Shown here piece after piece: positions 11,694 through 22,792 of a stretch of 64,000 bases of DNA (its first letter is position 1; each line of letters starts with the position of its first letter). The notes beneath the pieces were generated by a model. That model saw only the letters and a program-made list of their open reading frames with translations, was not told the DNA's origin and ran no database searches. This DNA comes from Brassica napus (Eukaryota; Streptophyta; Magnoliopsida; Brassicales; Brassicaceae), in NCBI RefSeq assembly GCF_020379485.1, contig NW_026014664.1:10001-74000 (forward strand), in the 5' to 3' direction. The position numbers and the translations under genes were made by a program.

Positions 11694-13897
11694 TTGTCCG
11701 TCTGTGTCCGTCAGCACACACAGGACGTCTGTGGCTGTCCATCAGTACACATATCAGCACGTTGGTCCTTGGACTCAGCATGCTGGCCCTTCCCGTGAAC
11801 TGTTTTGGGTGATTTTGGCCCACGTGGCCTGTCTGTTCAGTACACACAGGACGTCTGTGGGTGTCCACCAGCACACACAGGACGTCCGTGGCTGTCCGTC
11901 AGCACACACAGGACGTCTGTCGCTGTCCGTGTGTTCGTGTATGACCATCAGCACACACATGACATTTGTGGGTGTCCGTCAGCACACACAGGACGTCCGT
12001 GTGTGTCCGTCAGCACACACAGGACGTCCGTGGCTGTCCGTGTGTCTCCGTGTGTGTCCGTCAGCACACACAGGACGTCCATGGATGTCCAGCAGTACAC
12101 ATATCAGCACGATGGTCCTTGGACTCAGCACGCTGGCCTTTCCCGTGGACTGTTTGGGTGATTTTGGCCCACGTGGGCTGTCTGTTCAGTACACACAGGA
12201 CGTCTGTGGGTGTCCGCCAGCACACACAGGACGTCTGTGGTTGTCCATGGCTATCCGTCAGCACACAAAAGACATCCGTGGCTGTCCGTGTGTGTCCGTT
12301 TTTGTCTGTGTGTGTCCGTCAGCACACACAGGACATTCGTGGCTGTCAATAAGTACACATATTAGCACGCTGGTCCTTGGACTCAGCATGCTGGCCCTTC
12401 CCGGGGACTGTTCGGGTGATTTTGGCCCACGTGGGCTGTCTGTTCAATACACACAGCACGTCCGTGGGTGTCTGTCAGCACACACAGGACGTCGGTGTGT
12501 GTCCGTCAGCACACACAGGACATCTGTGGCTGTCTGTGTGTGTCCATGCACGTCTATCAGCACACACAGTACGTCCGTGGCTGTCCATCAGTACACATAC
12601 CAGCATGTTGGTCCTTGGACTCAGCACGCTGACCCTTCCCTTGGACTGTTCGGGTGATTTTGGCCCACGTGGGCTGTCTGTTTAGTACACACAGGACGTC
12701 CGTGGGTGTCCACAAGCACACACAGGACGTCTGTCGCTGTCTGTGGCTGTCCGTCAGTACACACAGGACATCTGTGGCTGTCCGTGTGTGTCCGTGTGTG
12801 TGTCCGTGTGTGTCCGTCAGCACACACAGGACATCCGCGGCTGTCCATCAGTACAGATATCAGCACGCTGGTCCTTGGACTCAGCACGCTGGCCTTCCCG
12901 TGGACTGTTTGGGTGATTTTGGCCCACGTAGGCTGTCTGTTCAGTACGCACATGACGTCCGTGGGTGTCCGTCACCACACACAGCACTTCCGTGTGTGTC
13001 TGTCAGCACACACAAGACGTCCGTGGCTGTCCGTTTGTGTCCGTGTGTGTCCGTCAGCACATAAAGGACGCCTGTGGCTGTCCATTAGTACACATATCAG
13101 CACATTGGTCCTTGGACTCAGCACGCTGACCCTTCCCGTGGACTGTTCGGGTGATTTTGGCCCACGTGGGCTGTCTGTTCAGTACACACAGGACGTCTGT
13201 GGGTGTCCGCCAGCACACACACAGGACGTCCGTGGCTGTCCGTGTGTGTCTGTGTGTGTCCGTCTCTGTCCGTCAACACACACAAGACGTCTGTGGCTGT
13301 CCATCAGTACACATATCAGCACGTTGGTCCTTGGACTCAGCACGCTGGCCCTTCCCGTGGACTGTTCGGGTGATTTTGTCCTACGTGGGCTGTCTGTTCA
13401 GTACACACAGGACGTCCGTGGGTGTCCGCCAGCACACACAGGACGTCTGTGGCTGGCCGTGTGTGTCCGTGTCTGTCCGTCAGCACACACAGGACGTTTG
13501 TGGCTGTCCATCAGTACACACATCAGCACGCTGGTCCTTGGACTCAGCATGCCGGCCCTTCCCGTGGACTGTTCGGGTGATTTTGGCCCATGTGGGCTGT
13601 CTGTTCAGTACACACAGGACGTCCATGTGTGTCCGTCAGCACACACAGGACGTCCGTGTGTGTCCGTCAGCACACACAGGATATCCGTGGCTGTCCGTCA
13701 GCACACACAGGACGTCCGTGGCTGTCCATCAGCACACACAGAAGTCTTGTGGCTGTCCATCAGTACACATATCAGCACGCTGGTCCTTCCCTTGGCTGAT
13801 TTTGGACAACCATAGACTGTCCATGGACTGCCGATCAGTACATATATCAGCACGCTGACCACACATATAAGCATGCTCGTCCTTCCCATGGACTGTG
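11694..13897 (+). repeat. Satellite block S2
   Basis: Same satellite and orientation as S1; the first bases continue the phase in which S1 stopped. Anchors and 31-mers are regular until about 13780. The last 110 bases are decayed: partial anchors, with GATTTTGG followed by ACAACCATAGACTG and two shortened copies of the CAGTACATATATCAGCACGCT segment. The longest open frames here (317 and 369 codons) are repeat artefacts. Confidence 0.93.
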
Positions 13898-14050
13898 CGT
13901 CCGACGTCTTCTTATATACTTGAATTTTTTTGGGTTTTTTGTTTTTAACGTTTTGGGGCGGAACGTGTGATTGGAAAGGGGGAGGGTCGAATCTTAGTGA
14001 CGAAGGGCTGAATCTCAGTGGATCGTGGCAGAAAGGCCACTCTGCCACTT
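13898..14050. other. Unassigned spacer between S2 and an LTR
   Basis: About 150 bases with a T-rich run (TTTTTTTGGGTTTTTTG) and no similarity that I recognise elsewhere in the window. It may belong to the outer end of the following LTR. Confidence 0.4.
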
Positions 14051-14477
14051 ACAATACCCCGTCGCGTATTTAAGTCATCTGCAAAGGATTCTACCCGCCG
14101 CTCGGTGGTAATTATAATTCAAGGCGGTCCGAACAGCGCTTTCGCCGAACGGACTTAGCCAACGACACGTGCCTTTGGGAGCCGAAGCTCCAACTGAGGG
14201 TCGGCAATCAGGCGGCGGAATTCTTCGAGGAGGCCGGAGGCTAAGGAAATATTTTTCATCAAGGTCAGAAATATTTTGGAGTCTCTCAAGAATAATTAGC
14301 TCATCAGAACGGGAGCAGAAAAATATTCGGGATTGTTCGCGGGATGAAAATATGCCGGAAGGGTCAAAAATCGCATAAACCGACCAAGAAGCTCGAGGTG
14401 TCTCTATGCATTTGACCAGGACGTTCTGTCTATCACATCAGCAGCTGAGTGTCAACACAAGGAGGAGGTGTAGACGT

Positions 14478-14930
14478 GCATGGAAGCTGCACATGCAGCT
14501 TGACATGTAGAAGCACGAGGTGGAACGGCCAAGCACGAGGTGTCTCCGCGCATGGAACCGAAGCATGCGGCCAGCCATGTGTATGATGCTGTGGCGCCTT
14601 GCATGAGTTCCAGTCATGCAGCCTGACATCTGGGAGGAGTTGTGGCGTCCTGCATGTGTCCTGGACATGCAGCAAGCCATGTGGAGCACGAGGTGGATTG
14701 GCCAAGCACGAGATGTCGCGACGCATGCAATCGAAGCATGCTGATCGACATGTGTGAGGATGTGTGGCGCCTTGCATGAGCTCCAGTCATGCAGCCTGAC
14801 ATCTGGGAGGAGTGGTGGCGTCCTGCATGTGTCCTGGACATGCAGCCAGCCATGTGGAGCACGAGGTGTCGTCGTGCATGCGTCCGGAGCCATGCGGAGC
14901 GACACACGGGCTGCCACCAACCTGAAGCTG
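14478..14930 (+). repeat. 51-bp tandem repeat in a family B LTR
   Basis: Units begin GCATG and are 51 bp long (two copies are 71 bp because of a 20-bp insert with CACGAGGTGGA). Each carries a second CATGC about 15 bases on and usually a CCATGTG or ACATCTG. The array ends just upstream of the TATA box. Because 51 is a multiple of 3, it creates open frames on both strands that I do not regard as genes. Confidence 0.85.
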
Positions 14931-14946
14931 ATTGGCTGGTGTCTCC

Positions 14947-14955
14947 TATAAATAC
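14947..14955 (+). promoter_or_regulatory. TATA box of the family B LTR
   Basis: TATAAATAC after CTCC, in the same place relative to the 51-bp array as TATAAATAG in both RE-B LTRs. It is a likely U3 promoter element. Confidence 0.65.
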
Positions 14956-17646
14956 CCCCACGACCCCAGCTCATTTCTTCACATCCAGACCTGTCCAAAC
15001 CCATTCCAAAACATGAGAGAAAAGTAGAAAAAGAAAGCAAGTGATTCCAAGCTATTTCGAGAGTTTTAGAGAGTTTTCGAGATCAGTTCTCTACCGATTT
15101 TGAGTCATCGCCTTGGGAAGCTTCTGTCCAACTGAAGGTCAATCAAATGAAGATCAGCTCAGATGGGAATCAAGTCAACGTGGCCAGAGAGAAAGAGAGA
15201 GAGAAGAAAAGTGTCGACTTAGAGTATAGTCGATTCTCACCGAGAAGGCCAGTTCCGTCTAATCGGCTATTCTTTACGATTGTGACGCGGAAGCTCTGTC
15301 CAATTCAATCCGTCCAGGCCAGTCATATTCTATGATGGTCAAGTGGAGGTGCTGTCCAGAGTTAGTTCAGAACTATGGGTTCAGATCAGTCGAAGTTCTG
15401 CTCGATACTCCGCCGGGAAGTCCGAAGAACTGTCCAGAAGCTAGAGGAGGTTCTATCCGAGTCCAGATCAGCCTGTCGAGGCCTGTCAACTTCTTCATGG
15501 TGAAGCCAAGGTTGTTTCCAAGACAAGATCAGTCCAGTCCAGTCCAGTCAAGGCGTCCATTGGGTTTTGGCCAAGTCCTCTCCGATCAACCAGCTGCTTC
15601 TCGACTAGAACACTGTGAGTTGGTTTGTTTGAATTCCACTTGGAATTTAGGGTAGATCGAGTCTGCATATATATTAGAATGATCACTCTATTGAATGGTA
15701 GAGTCCTTAGGGTTATTTTATTTATGGAACCGGACTCAGTTTAGCACGGGCTAAGCTGAGATGAATGGAATTAAGACTGAGTTAATAACCTGACTTGGAC
15801 TAGGGCTAGGATGCATCATGTTTTCTATTATTGCGTGTTGATATTATTGAGTGCAGGTTCCCGTTATCTTTAAAGATAGTTTCTCAGCGGGAGGCTGGAC
15901 TATCTGGGTAACGGTTTGATTGTGTTGTTTAGTATTCATATTATTGTTTAGTAGTTAGTACTAATTGTCTTAGGCCATATAGGCCGGACTACTGGTACTA
16001 TTGGTTTGTGTTGTAGAGTCGAGTGTCTAGTTTGGATCTGGAACTTTGGCTTTAGGTTAGGTTCTAGATTGAGTTTGTTTTGTTGTGAGTGTGCCGACAG
16101 TATGTGCGAAACCCGTCCATACTAGGCTTGTGTAGGGGTGATTAGTGTTTCCTCGGCCTCGTACCCAGCGGGTTCAAGGAAACCCCTTATTCGCTGGATC
16201 GGGAAGACTCAGACGAACGGTGTCATGTACTATGGCTGAGTATTACACGACGGTGTAATGTGGCAGTGACCCGAAGGACTGTGGGCTGTCGCGCGGTGAC
16301 CCGAATGACTGTGGGCCGCGGTCGGTTGAAAGTTCCTTCTTCTGGCCTTTGTGGTAGGGAGATAGGATATTGCCGATAGAGAGGAGGAACACGATGTCAC
16401 CAGGGCCCAGGTTAGAGTGTTGTGTTAGAGTGTCGCAGAGGGTTATGGAACCCTCGAGTTAGTGTAGCACCGATATACGGTGTTACAAGTTAGATCTAGT
16501 CGTAGTTACTCATAGTCTTATTAGTGTGATTGTGTTTGTGGTTGATTGATTTGCTTGCAGGTTCTGACATTAAGTCCTAAGTCTGGCTTAGGTACCGAAT
16601 TAGGCTTGATGTGTATTTTGTTAGTGTAGGCCTGACGTTGGCCTATATGTGTTTGAGTGATAGCTTGTGAAGGGTGGTGGATATTAAAGCTATGCGGTAT
16701 CATTGGTTGGCCGATCATGTTCTTGTTTGATTGTTGGTCGATCGGCCAATGGTATTTGTATAGTCTAAGTGTCTAACACTACATGAGTACTGAACTCAAG
16801 CGTATATATGGTTAACTAGGGATTGCTTGTTGACTTATTTTAATGCAGGTTCCCGTTACTTGAAGCTAGATCATGGCAGGAGGCCAAGTCTAACTTAGTA
16901 ACGGTTTGCTTAGCCTTAGCTTTTATTGCATGCTAGGGCTAGATTGATTGTTATTTTGGGTTGTCTGGGTAGAGTCTAGGTTGCGGGTAGAGGCCGCCAG
17001 CTCACTGAGTAATACTAGATTACTCATCCAACTCCGTTGTCCTTTTTGCAGGTTGCTTTAGGTAAGGATGATCGGATAGCTTCGTGCTGGACGTTAGGAC
17101 CGCCGGTGTAGATTTTCATGCCTTTTGTAAACGGTATTGTGAATTGTATTATGTTGACTCGATTTGGCATTAGGCCGGGCCCAGTCTTGAATTATTCAAT
17201 GTATGAATATTTCTTGAATCAATAAAAGTAATTGTTTTATATGCGCTTCATGAGTACTCTGATATGTGACTAGTCCGGTCTAACACAACGTTAGGTCGAG
17301 GTACGGGTTGAAAAGCCTTAGGCCTTGATCTAACTGAAAACGCTAACTCTAGGTACGGGTTGCAAAGCCTTATGCCTTGACGCAGCGGGACGAGTTAGTG
17401 GATGAACTGGTCTAGGTCGTGGAGTAAAGTTTGTGACTCTGACGGGATTGTCCCTAGCCCGTCACGTAGCGCTTCCGAACCATGGTGTTGGGTTGGACGG
17501 TCAGTCATGTTCTTGTTTGATTGTTGGCTGGCCGGTTGGCCTTTCATCTCCAACCCTGGGTATTGTACGGTCGATCGGTCATGTTCTTGTTTGATTGTTG
17601 GCCGGTTGATCGACCATATGTCTAGGACGGTTTAGGGGTGTTACAG

Positions 17647-19280
17647 CTAAGGTCTTCATGGTGCCTTGGCCTTGCCACGGTCCTGGTCTGATCCTGAAAC
17701 CATCACACAACCCAAAACATATGTGTAAGTACAATCCGATATCCTAAACAATCATATCTAGCATTGCATGGTTCGGTTCACTTATTCTATGTTCCCTAAC
17801 TAACCATTCAACCCACAAGGCACACGGACATACCCAGAACATCACATAGGTTTCCCATAACACCCATTTAACACACGGTTAGACCAATCAAGAGAGATCT
17901 CACCCATTGTCTCAATCAATCTGAACCTGCCATATCTTAATCCCAAAGCTGACCTACGCAAATAAATTCCCAAAAATTTATCTGACTTCTTGATAATTCA
18001 TGATAAATCCTAACTAAGAGAATGGTCGAGTCAGAACCACCAGAACCGGTCCCGGCCTCCTAGATTTCGGCCATAACCAGCCAAACAGGCCAAACTGACC
18101 ACCTTTAAATTCATCTGATAAAATTAGTTGGAACCCATGATAATTCATGATAAATCCCCACTAAGAGGAATCCACAATCAGATCTTACAGAACCGGCCTC
18201 GATCATATAGATCTCGACCTTGATCAGCCAAATCGGGCAACATCCAAGGACTAGGTTCCTGGACCGGTCAAGACCTTGATCTCATCCCTCTGACTTTGAA
18301 TCATCAGCCCCATACAGAATAGAGATGAAACAGAGATGGAATAGAAGGATAATGAGAAGAGATAGGTCTGGCTTCACCATTCCGGCCACAACCCACACGG
18401 AATTCCACCGTGGCCATGGCAGGAAGGTTTAGTCCATCCTACTCACCTTGGGCGTGCATTCAGGAGTGCTCAAGCCCCTCTCCATGCCTCTGTTACTCAT
18501 CATCAGCCAATCTCAACTTCCTCAGACCAACTCTCGGATTGAATCAGTCACCAACACACTCGGCCAAGGCTTTGGCCGATCACTTCTTCTTCTTTCTCTC
18601 TTTCTTTCTCTCACGATTTGGGCAGAGATTTTCCTTAGGAAAATTGTGGCAAATCTCGGTCCCTAGGGTCTGTATATATAGGAAGAGACAGTCCAATAAC
18701 TGCCTGGCCGAACAGGCACCACCTGATGCCCGAATGGGTACCATTTGTGCCATTCCCACCTTTTCGGCATAACTGCCCCTTTTCCCTGTTGGGCTGTTCG
18801 AACCTGAGCCCACCATACTTGCCCATCCTTCCTGGATCCTTTGTCCAATCCTCAAACCCATCGGACTCTCCTTGGCCACCCAAGCCTCCCTCACGGCCTG
18901 GTATGACCCATGACCTGGCCACATGGCCAAGACTGCAACACTTCACCGAGCTGAGGTGAGCTGATTGCTAGCTGCTCCAGCTGGGTGAGCTAGTAGTCTA
19001 GCTACTGGAGCTGACCTAAACTAGTGTGAGCTGAACTGAGCTTTCGAGGACTTGATCCAGCTGGTAGAGCTACTTCCCAGCTTGGCCGAGCTGCCTTAGA
19101 ACTCGTCCAGCTCCGTTCCCCTTGTCTTATCAGGTTCTGGTTAAGTCTCAGCCTACTGATGCACTTAACCATCCTTGTACAGCCATGATACGCTTGTCTT
19201 TGGGTCGTGTGACCTGACTGGGGCATCTCCTCGCACCATGGCTGTGCCCGAAGGCACTAACTAGAATCAGGGACATGACA
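17647..19280 (-). repeat. 3' LTR of RE-A2, truncated
   Basis: In sense it starts TGTCATGTCCCTGATTC at 19280. It aligns with the LTR of RE-A3 up to the segment CTTGGCCTTGCC ... CCTGAAACCA, which lies about 290 bases from the other end of that LTR, so roughly 290 bases of the R-U5 end are missing. It contains the AGCT-rich tract (18950-19110) and a TTTCTCTCTTTCTTTCTCTC tract (18590-18615). Confidence 0.8.
18672..18681 (-). promoter_or_regulatory. TATA box in the RE-A2 LTR
   Basis: Minus strand reads TATATATACA. In sense, a GA-rich tract (complement of 18590-18615) lies downstream, as in the RE-A3 LTR. Confidence 0.5.
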
Positions 19281-22200
19281 AGTCTCCCCGACTTGAGATG
19301 GATTCATCCTCGAATCCGACCCTAGACCTTCCATGGAGAACTGATGATACCATTCCGGAAAATCAGCCTTCATTCTGGCCTCGGTCTCCCAAGTGACTTG
19401 CTCTTGTCCACTGCAATCCCAAATCACCTTGACCATCTCTATGGTCTTACGTCTCATTGCTTTCTCCATTCTGTCTACAACCCGAACCGGCCTTGTTTCT
19501 AAGGTGAGGTTCGTGCCTAGATCGGATGGAATCTCTGGAATGATAATGTCCTAATCTGAAAGACATTTCCTTAACTGAGACACATGGAACACATTGTGAA
19601 ATGCTTCCATTTCTGTTGGTAGGTTCAGCTTGTAAGCCACCACTCCAACTCGTTCTATAATCCGGAAAGGACCCAAGTACCTCCGATCTAGCTTCCTTCG
19701 GCCAGACACCCTTTTCCGACCTCTGAAAGTGATCATTTTGAGATAAACCATGTCATTCACCTCAAACTCCATATGTTTCCTCCTTCTGTCTGCATAGGAC
19801 TTGTGGCGATCTTGTGCTTCTTTCATCTTGTCCCTTATGAACTTAATCTTCTCTGTGGTCTCTTCCACTATCTCAGGTCCTATCATGCTGCGCTCCCCCA
19901 CTTGGGTCCAGCATAACGGTGTCCTGCAAGGTCGTCCATACAAGGCTTCATAAGGCGACATCCCAATGCTCGTGTGGAAGCTGTTGTTGTAAGCAAACTC
20001 CACCAACGGCAAATGTTTTTCCCAGGAGTTACCCCAGTCCAAAACACATGCTCTCAACATATCCTCCAACGTCTGGATGGTTCTTTCTGACTGACCATCT
20101 GTCTGCGGATGATAAGCTGTACTCATGTTCACCCTGGTTCCTAAGGCCTTTTGGGAAGCCTTCCAGAAGTAAGAAGTGAACCGTGGGTCTCTGTCGGAAA
20201 CAATATTGGCCGGCACTCCATGCAGGCGTACTATTTCATCCATGTAGATCTGCACCAAAGGCTCCACACCATCAGTCTTCTTGATTGGTATGAAATGAGC
20301 TGATTTGGTCAAACGATCCACCACTACCCAAACTGAATCCTTCCGGTTCCTGGTCGTGGGAAATCCGGACACGAAGTCCATGGTTATGTGATCCCACTTC
20401 CATTCTGGAATAGGTAAGTTCTGAAGTATCCCACTAGGTACTTGATGCTCAGCCTTGACGAGTTGGCAAGTAAGACATTTGACCACCCACTCGGCCACAT
20501 CAGTCTTCATGCGAACCCAATGGTAATACCTCTTGATGTCTTTATACATCTTCTTCAGTCCGGGATGCACGGAGAACTTAGACTTATGAGACTGACTCAT
20601 AATCTCTTCCTTAAGTCCCCGCACGTTAGGGACGCTAATCCTTCCATGGACCAAGATTGTTCCATCATGATTCGTCTGATACTCCGTCTTCTCGTTCCGA
20701 GCAACCCCTTGAAGGTCCTCGTCCAAGACCTGAACTTGTCTAATCCTGGTCAGAAGATCGGCCTGGTTCACTGCTTCCAAACCCAAAGGTTCGTCCTCGC
20801 TGACCAAGGTATTTAGGTGCAACGACCTGACCATCCCTTCCAACATGTCCGCCTCTTTCTCAGCCGATACTTCAGCTCTTCTGCGGCTCAATGCATCGGC
20901 CACCAGGTTTGCTTTACCTGGATGGTATTCTATGTCAAGATCATAGTCAGGCACAAACTCCATCCATCTTCTTTGTTTCAAATTCAACTCAGGTTGAGTG
21001 AATATATACTTGAGGCTTTTGTGGTCGGTTAAAATCTGAACCTTGGCACCATACAAGTATGACTGCCATATCTTGAGGGCAAACACCACTGCGGCCATCT
21101 CCAGGTCGTGGGTTGGGTAGTTACCCTCGTGCTTCCTCAATTTCCTAGAGGCATAGGCAATGACCTTTCCGTGTTGGGTCAATACATATCCTAATCCGGT
21201 GATGGATGCGTCTGTGTATACCACATAAGGTTGGTCAACCTCTGGTAGCACTAGAACGGGTGCATTCGTCAACATATTCTTCAAGGCAGAGAAACAATTC
21301 TCACATCCTTCAGACCATACAAATCTCACTTCTTTTCCAGTTAGTTGTGTCATCGGTTGGGCCAAGCTGGCAAACCCTTTGACATACTTCCTGTAGTAAC
21401 CGGCCAGCCCTAGGAAACTCCTGACTTCCGTGACACTCTTAGGTCGTGGCCATTCCTGTATGGCCTTGATCTTCTCTGGATAAACCAAGACTCCTTGATC
21501 GGACACGATGTGTCCAAGGAACCCAACACTCCTTTGCCAAAAACTGCACTTGCTCAACTTGGCAAAGAGCTGTTGTTCCCTCAACCCTCCTAGCACAGCC
21601 CTTAAATGCCTTTCATGGTCTTCCTTGCTCTTGGAATTTACTAGTATGTCATCTATGAAGATGATTACAAATTCATCCAAGAAATCTCGGAAGATACCAT
21701 TCATCATCTTCATAAAGGCTGCTGGTGCATTGGTTAGTCCGAATGGCATGACCACAAATTCGTAGTGACCGTACCTTGTTCGGAATGCTGTCTTTCTAAC
21801 ATCATTTGGTTCAATAGGGATCTGATGATACCCTGAAGCCAAATCAATCTTAGAGAACCACTTTGCACCCTTGAGCTGATCCAATAACTCATCTATCCGA
21901 GGCAATGGGTATTTGTTCTTCACGGTAACCTGGTTCAACCCTCGATAGTCAATGCACAACCTGAACCTACCATCTTTCGTTTTGACAAAAAGAACCGGTG
22001 CTCCCCAAGGTGACACACTAGGTCTTATAAAACCCTTATCCAGCAACTCCTCCAGTTGCTTTTTAAGCTCGGCCATCTCGGCAGGAGCCATTCTGTAGGG
22101 ACTTTTGGATAACGGGGCCGTCCCTGGTTCCAGTTCTATTATGAATGGGTCAAACCTATCAGGGGGAATGCCCTGTAGTGACCTAAACACATCGTGGAAC

Positions 22201-22433
22201 TCTCGGACCAGCGGTATTCCCTCCGGGTCACCACCCCCTACGACCTCCTTATTGGCGATTGTGGCTAGATAACCTTCACAACCCTTCCTCAGCATCTTTT
22301 CAACATGGATTGCTGACACCACCAAGCATCCAGAGATCGGATGTATACCTTGGAACCTGACCGGAGATCCACACCCACCCTCAAACTGCACTCGCCCCCG
22401 GTGACAGTCAAGAGTGGCCCGGTTCTTTCCAAG
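19257..22433 (-). pseudogene. pol: pol of RE-A2: RT, RNase H, integrase
   Basis: A 946-codon open stretch (22391-19551; the first triplet is GTG, and the frame is open back to a TAG at 22434) followed, after one TAG at 19551, by about 97 more codons to 19257. Order: linker; reverse transcriptase from about residue 100 with [25 protein letters not shown] and the catalytic FIDD near 245; RNase H with YTDAS near 390 and HDLEMAAV; integrase zinc finger H-H-C-C near 590-640 (CLTCQ); integrase core with D in TMDF, D in SDRD and E in GQSERT; GPF/Y-like [11 protein letters not shown] near 900. The tail has ETEARMKADFPEW, resembling the C-terminal chromodomain-like module of chromoviruses. It would copy RNA to cDNA and insert it. 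The two stops make it defective; the last codons run 24 bases into the LTR. Confidence 0.93.
19281..19292 (-). other. Polypurine tract of RE-A2
   Basis: Minus strand GTCGGGGAGACT directly before the LTR start TGTCATG. It lies inside the 3' end of the pol coding frame. Confidence 0.75.
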
Positions 22434-22702
22434 CTAGTCCATACGTAATATCACCTCGTGATTCTTTAGGTGGACTACCACAAGATCCACAGGCATGACC
22501 CTGTCTTGGATCACCACTGGGATGTCCCGAATCACTCCTAGTGACCTCATAACTTGCCCACCGGCCGCGTTCACTACCTCAGGACAATCCCCCGTTCCCA
22601 ACTGGAACAACCCCTTTCCGAGCATCCCTGGGCTCACAAAGCTATGTGTAGCACCAGTATCAAAAAGTATGTGTGTTTACACACCACCAATATTTAGGGT
22701 CC
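22434..22702 (-). pseudogene. Protease exon of RE-A2
   Basis: After an apparent intron, the exon begins GGACC and encodes NIGGV, a stop, then THILFDTGATHSFVSPG. DTG carries the catalytic Asp of the retropepsin family. The second half has GDCPEVV, GVIRDIPVV and VILRMD, ending at TAG in 22434-22436, where relatives encode Trp (MDW). The stop before THILF replaces a Glu codon (RE-A1 has GVETH). It lies between gag and pol, as in a Gag-Pro-Pol reading order. Confidence 0.85.
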
Positions 22703-22792
22703 CTACATATGACCCAATCTAAGTATCTAACCATTCTAAGTTCTGTACCATGCAATTATATTGAATTGAAAAGATCAAGATCAGACAATTAC
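22703..22792 (-). other. Probable intron between gag and protease in RE-A2
   Basis: 90 bases on the minus strand with donor CACTG|GTAATTG and acceptor ATATGTAG|GGACC. Joining the exons restores an uninterrupted AITGT...GG frame of the kind that links gag to protease in relatives, whereas reading through gives stops and AT-rich sequence. RE-B has the same arrangement at the same protein position. Confidence 0.65.

Larger units (their letters stand above)
14050..17646 (+). repeat. Degenerate LTR, family B (solo or remnant)
   Basis: Plus-strand sequence similar to the RE-B LTRs in several blocks: the CATCAGAACGGG ... GAAAAATATT segment (14300-14340), the 51-bp repeat array, TATAAATA, the GCAGGTTCCCGTTA segment, and a strongly conserved block at about 16155-16345 (ACCCAGCGGGTTCAAGGAAA, GTATTACACGACGGTGTAAT, GACTGTGGGC). 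It ends with GGTCATGTTCTTGTTTGATT and GGGGTGTTACA at 17646, as RE-B LTRs do. It is longer (about 3.6 kb) because the CCCGTTA segment and its surroundings occur twice. The left boundary is uncertain and no internal region follows; instead it abuts the truncated LTR of RE-A2. Confidence 0.75.

Noticed and set aside
14438..15040. 200-codon minus-strand ORF with repeated HMA/RRH motifs
   Set aside because: It is the translation of the 51-bp repeat (a multiple of 3) in the LTR; similar ORFs appear on both strands of every family B LTR.
14050..17646. A target-site duplication for the family B LTR remnant
   Set aside because: The left boundary cannot be fixed, and the right flank is a truncated family A LTR, so no pair of flanks can be compared.
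18410..18960. ORFs in 18410-18960 as host exons
   Set aside because: The interval lies within the family A LTR of RE-A2 and aligns with LTR sequence of RE-A3 and the solo LTR.
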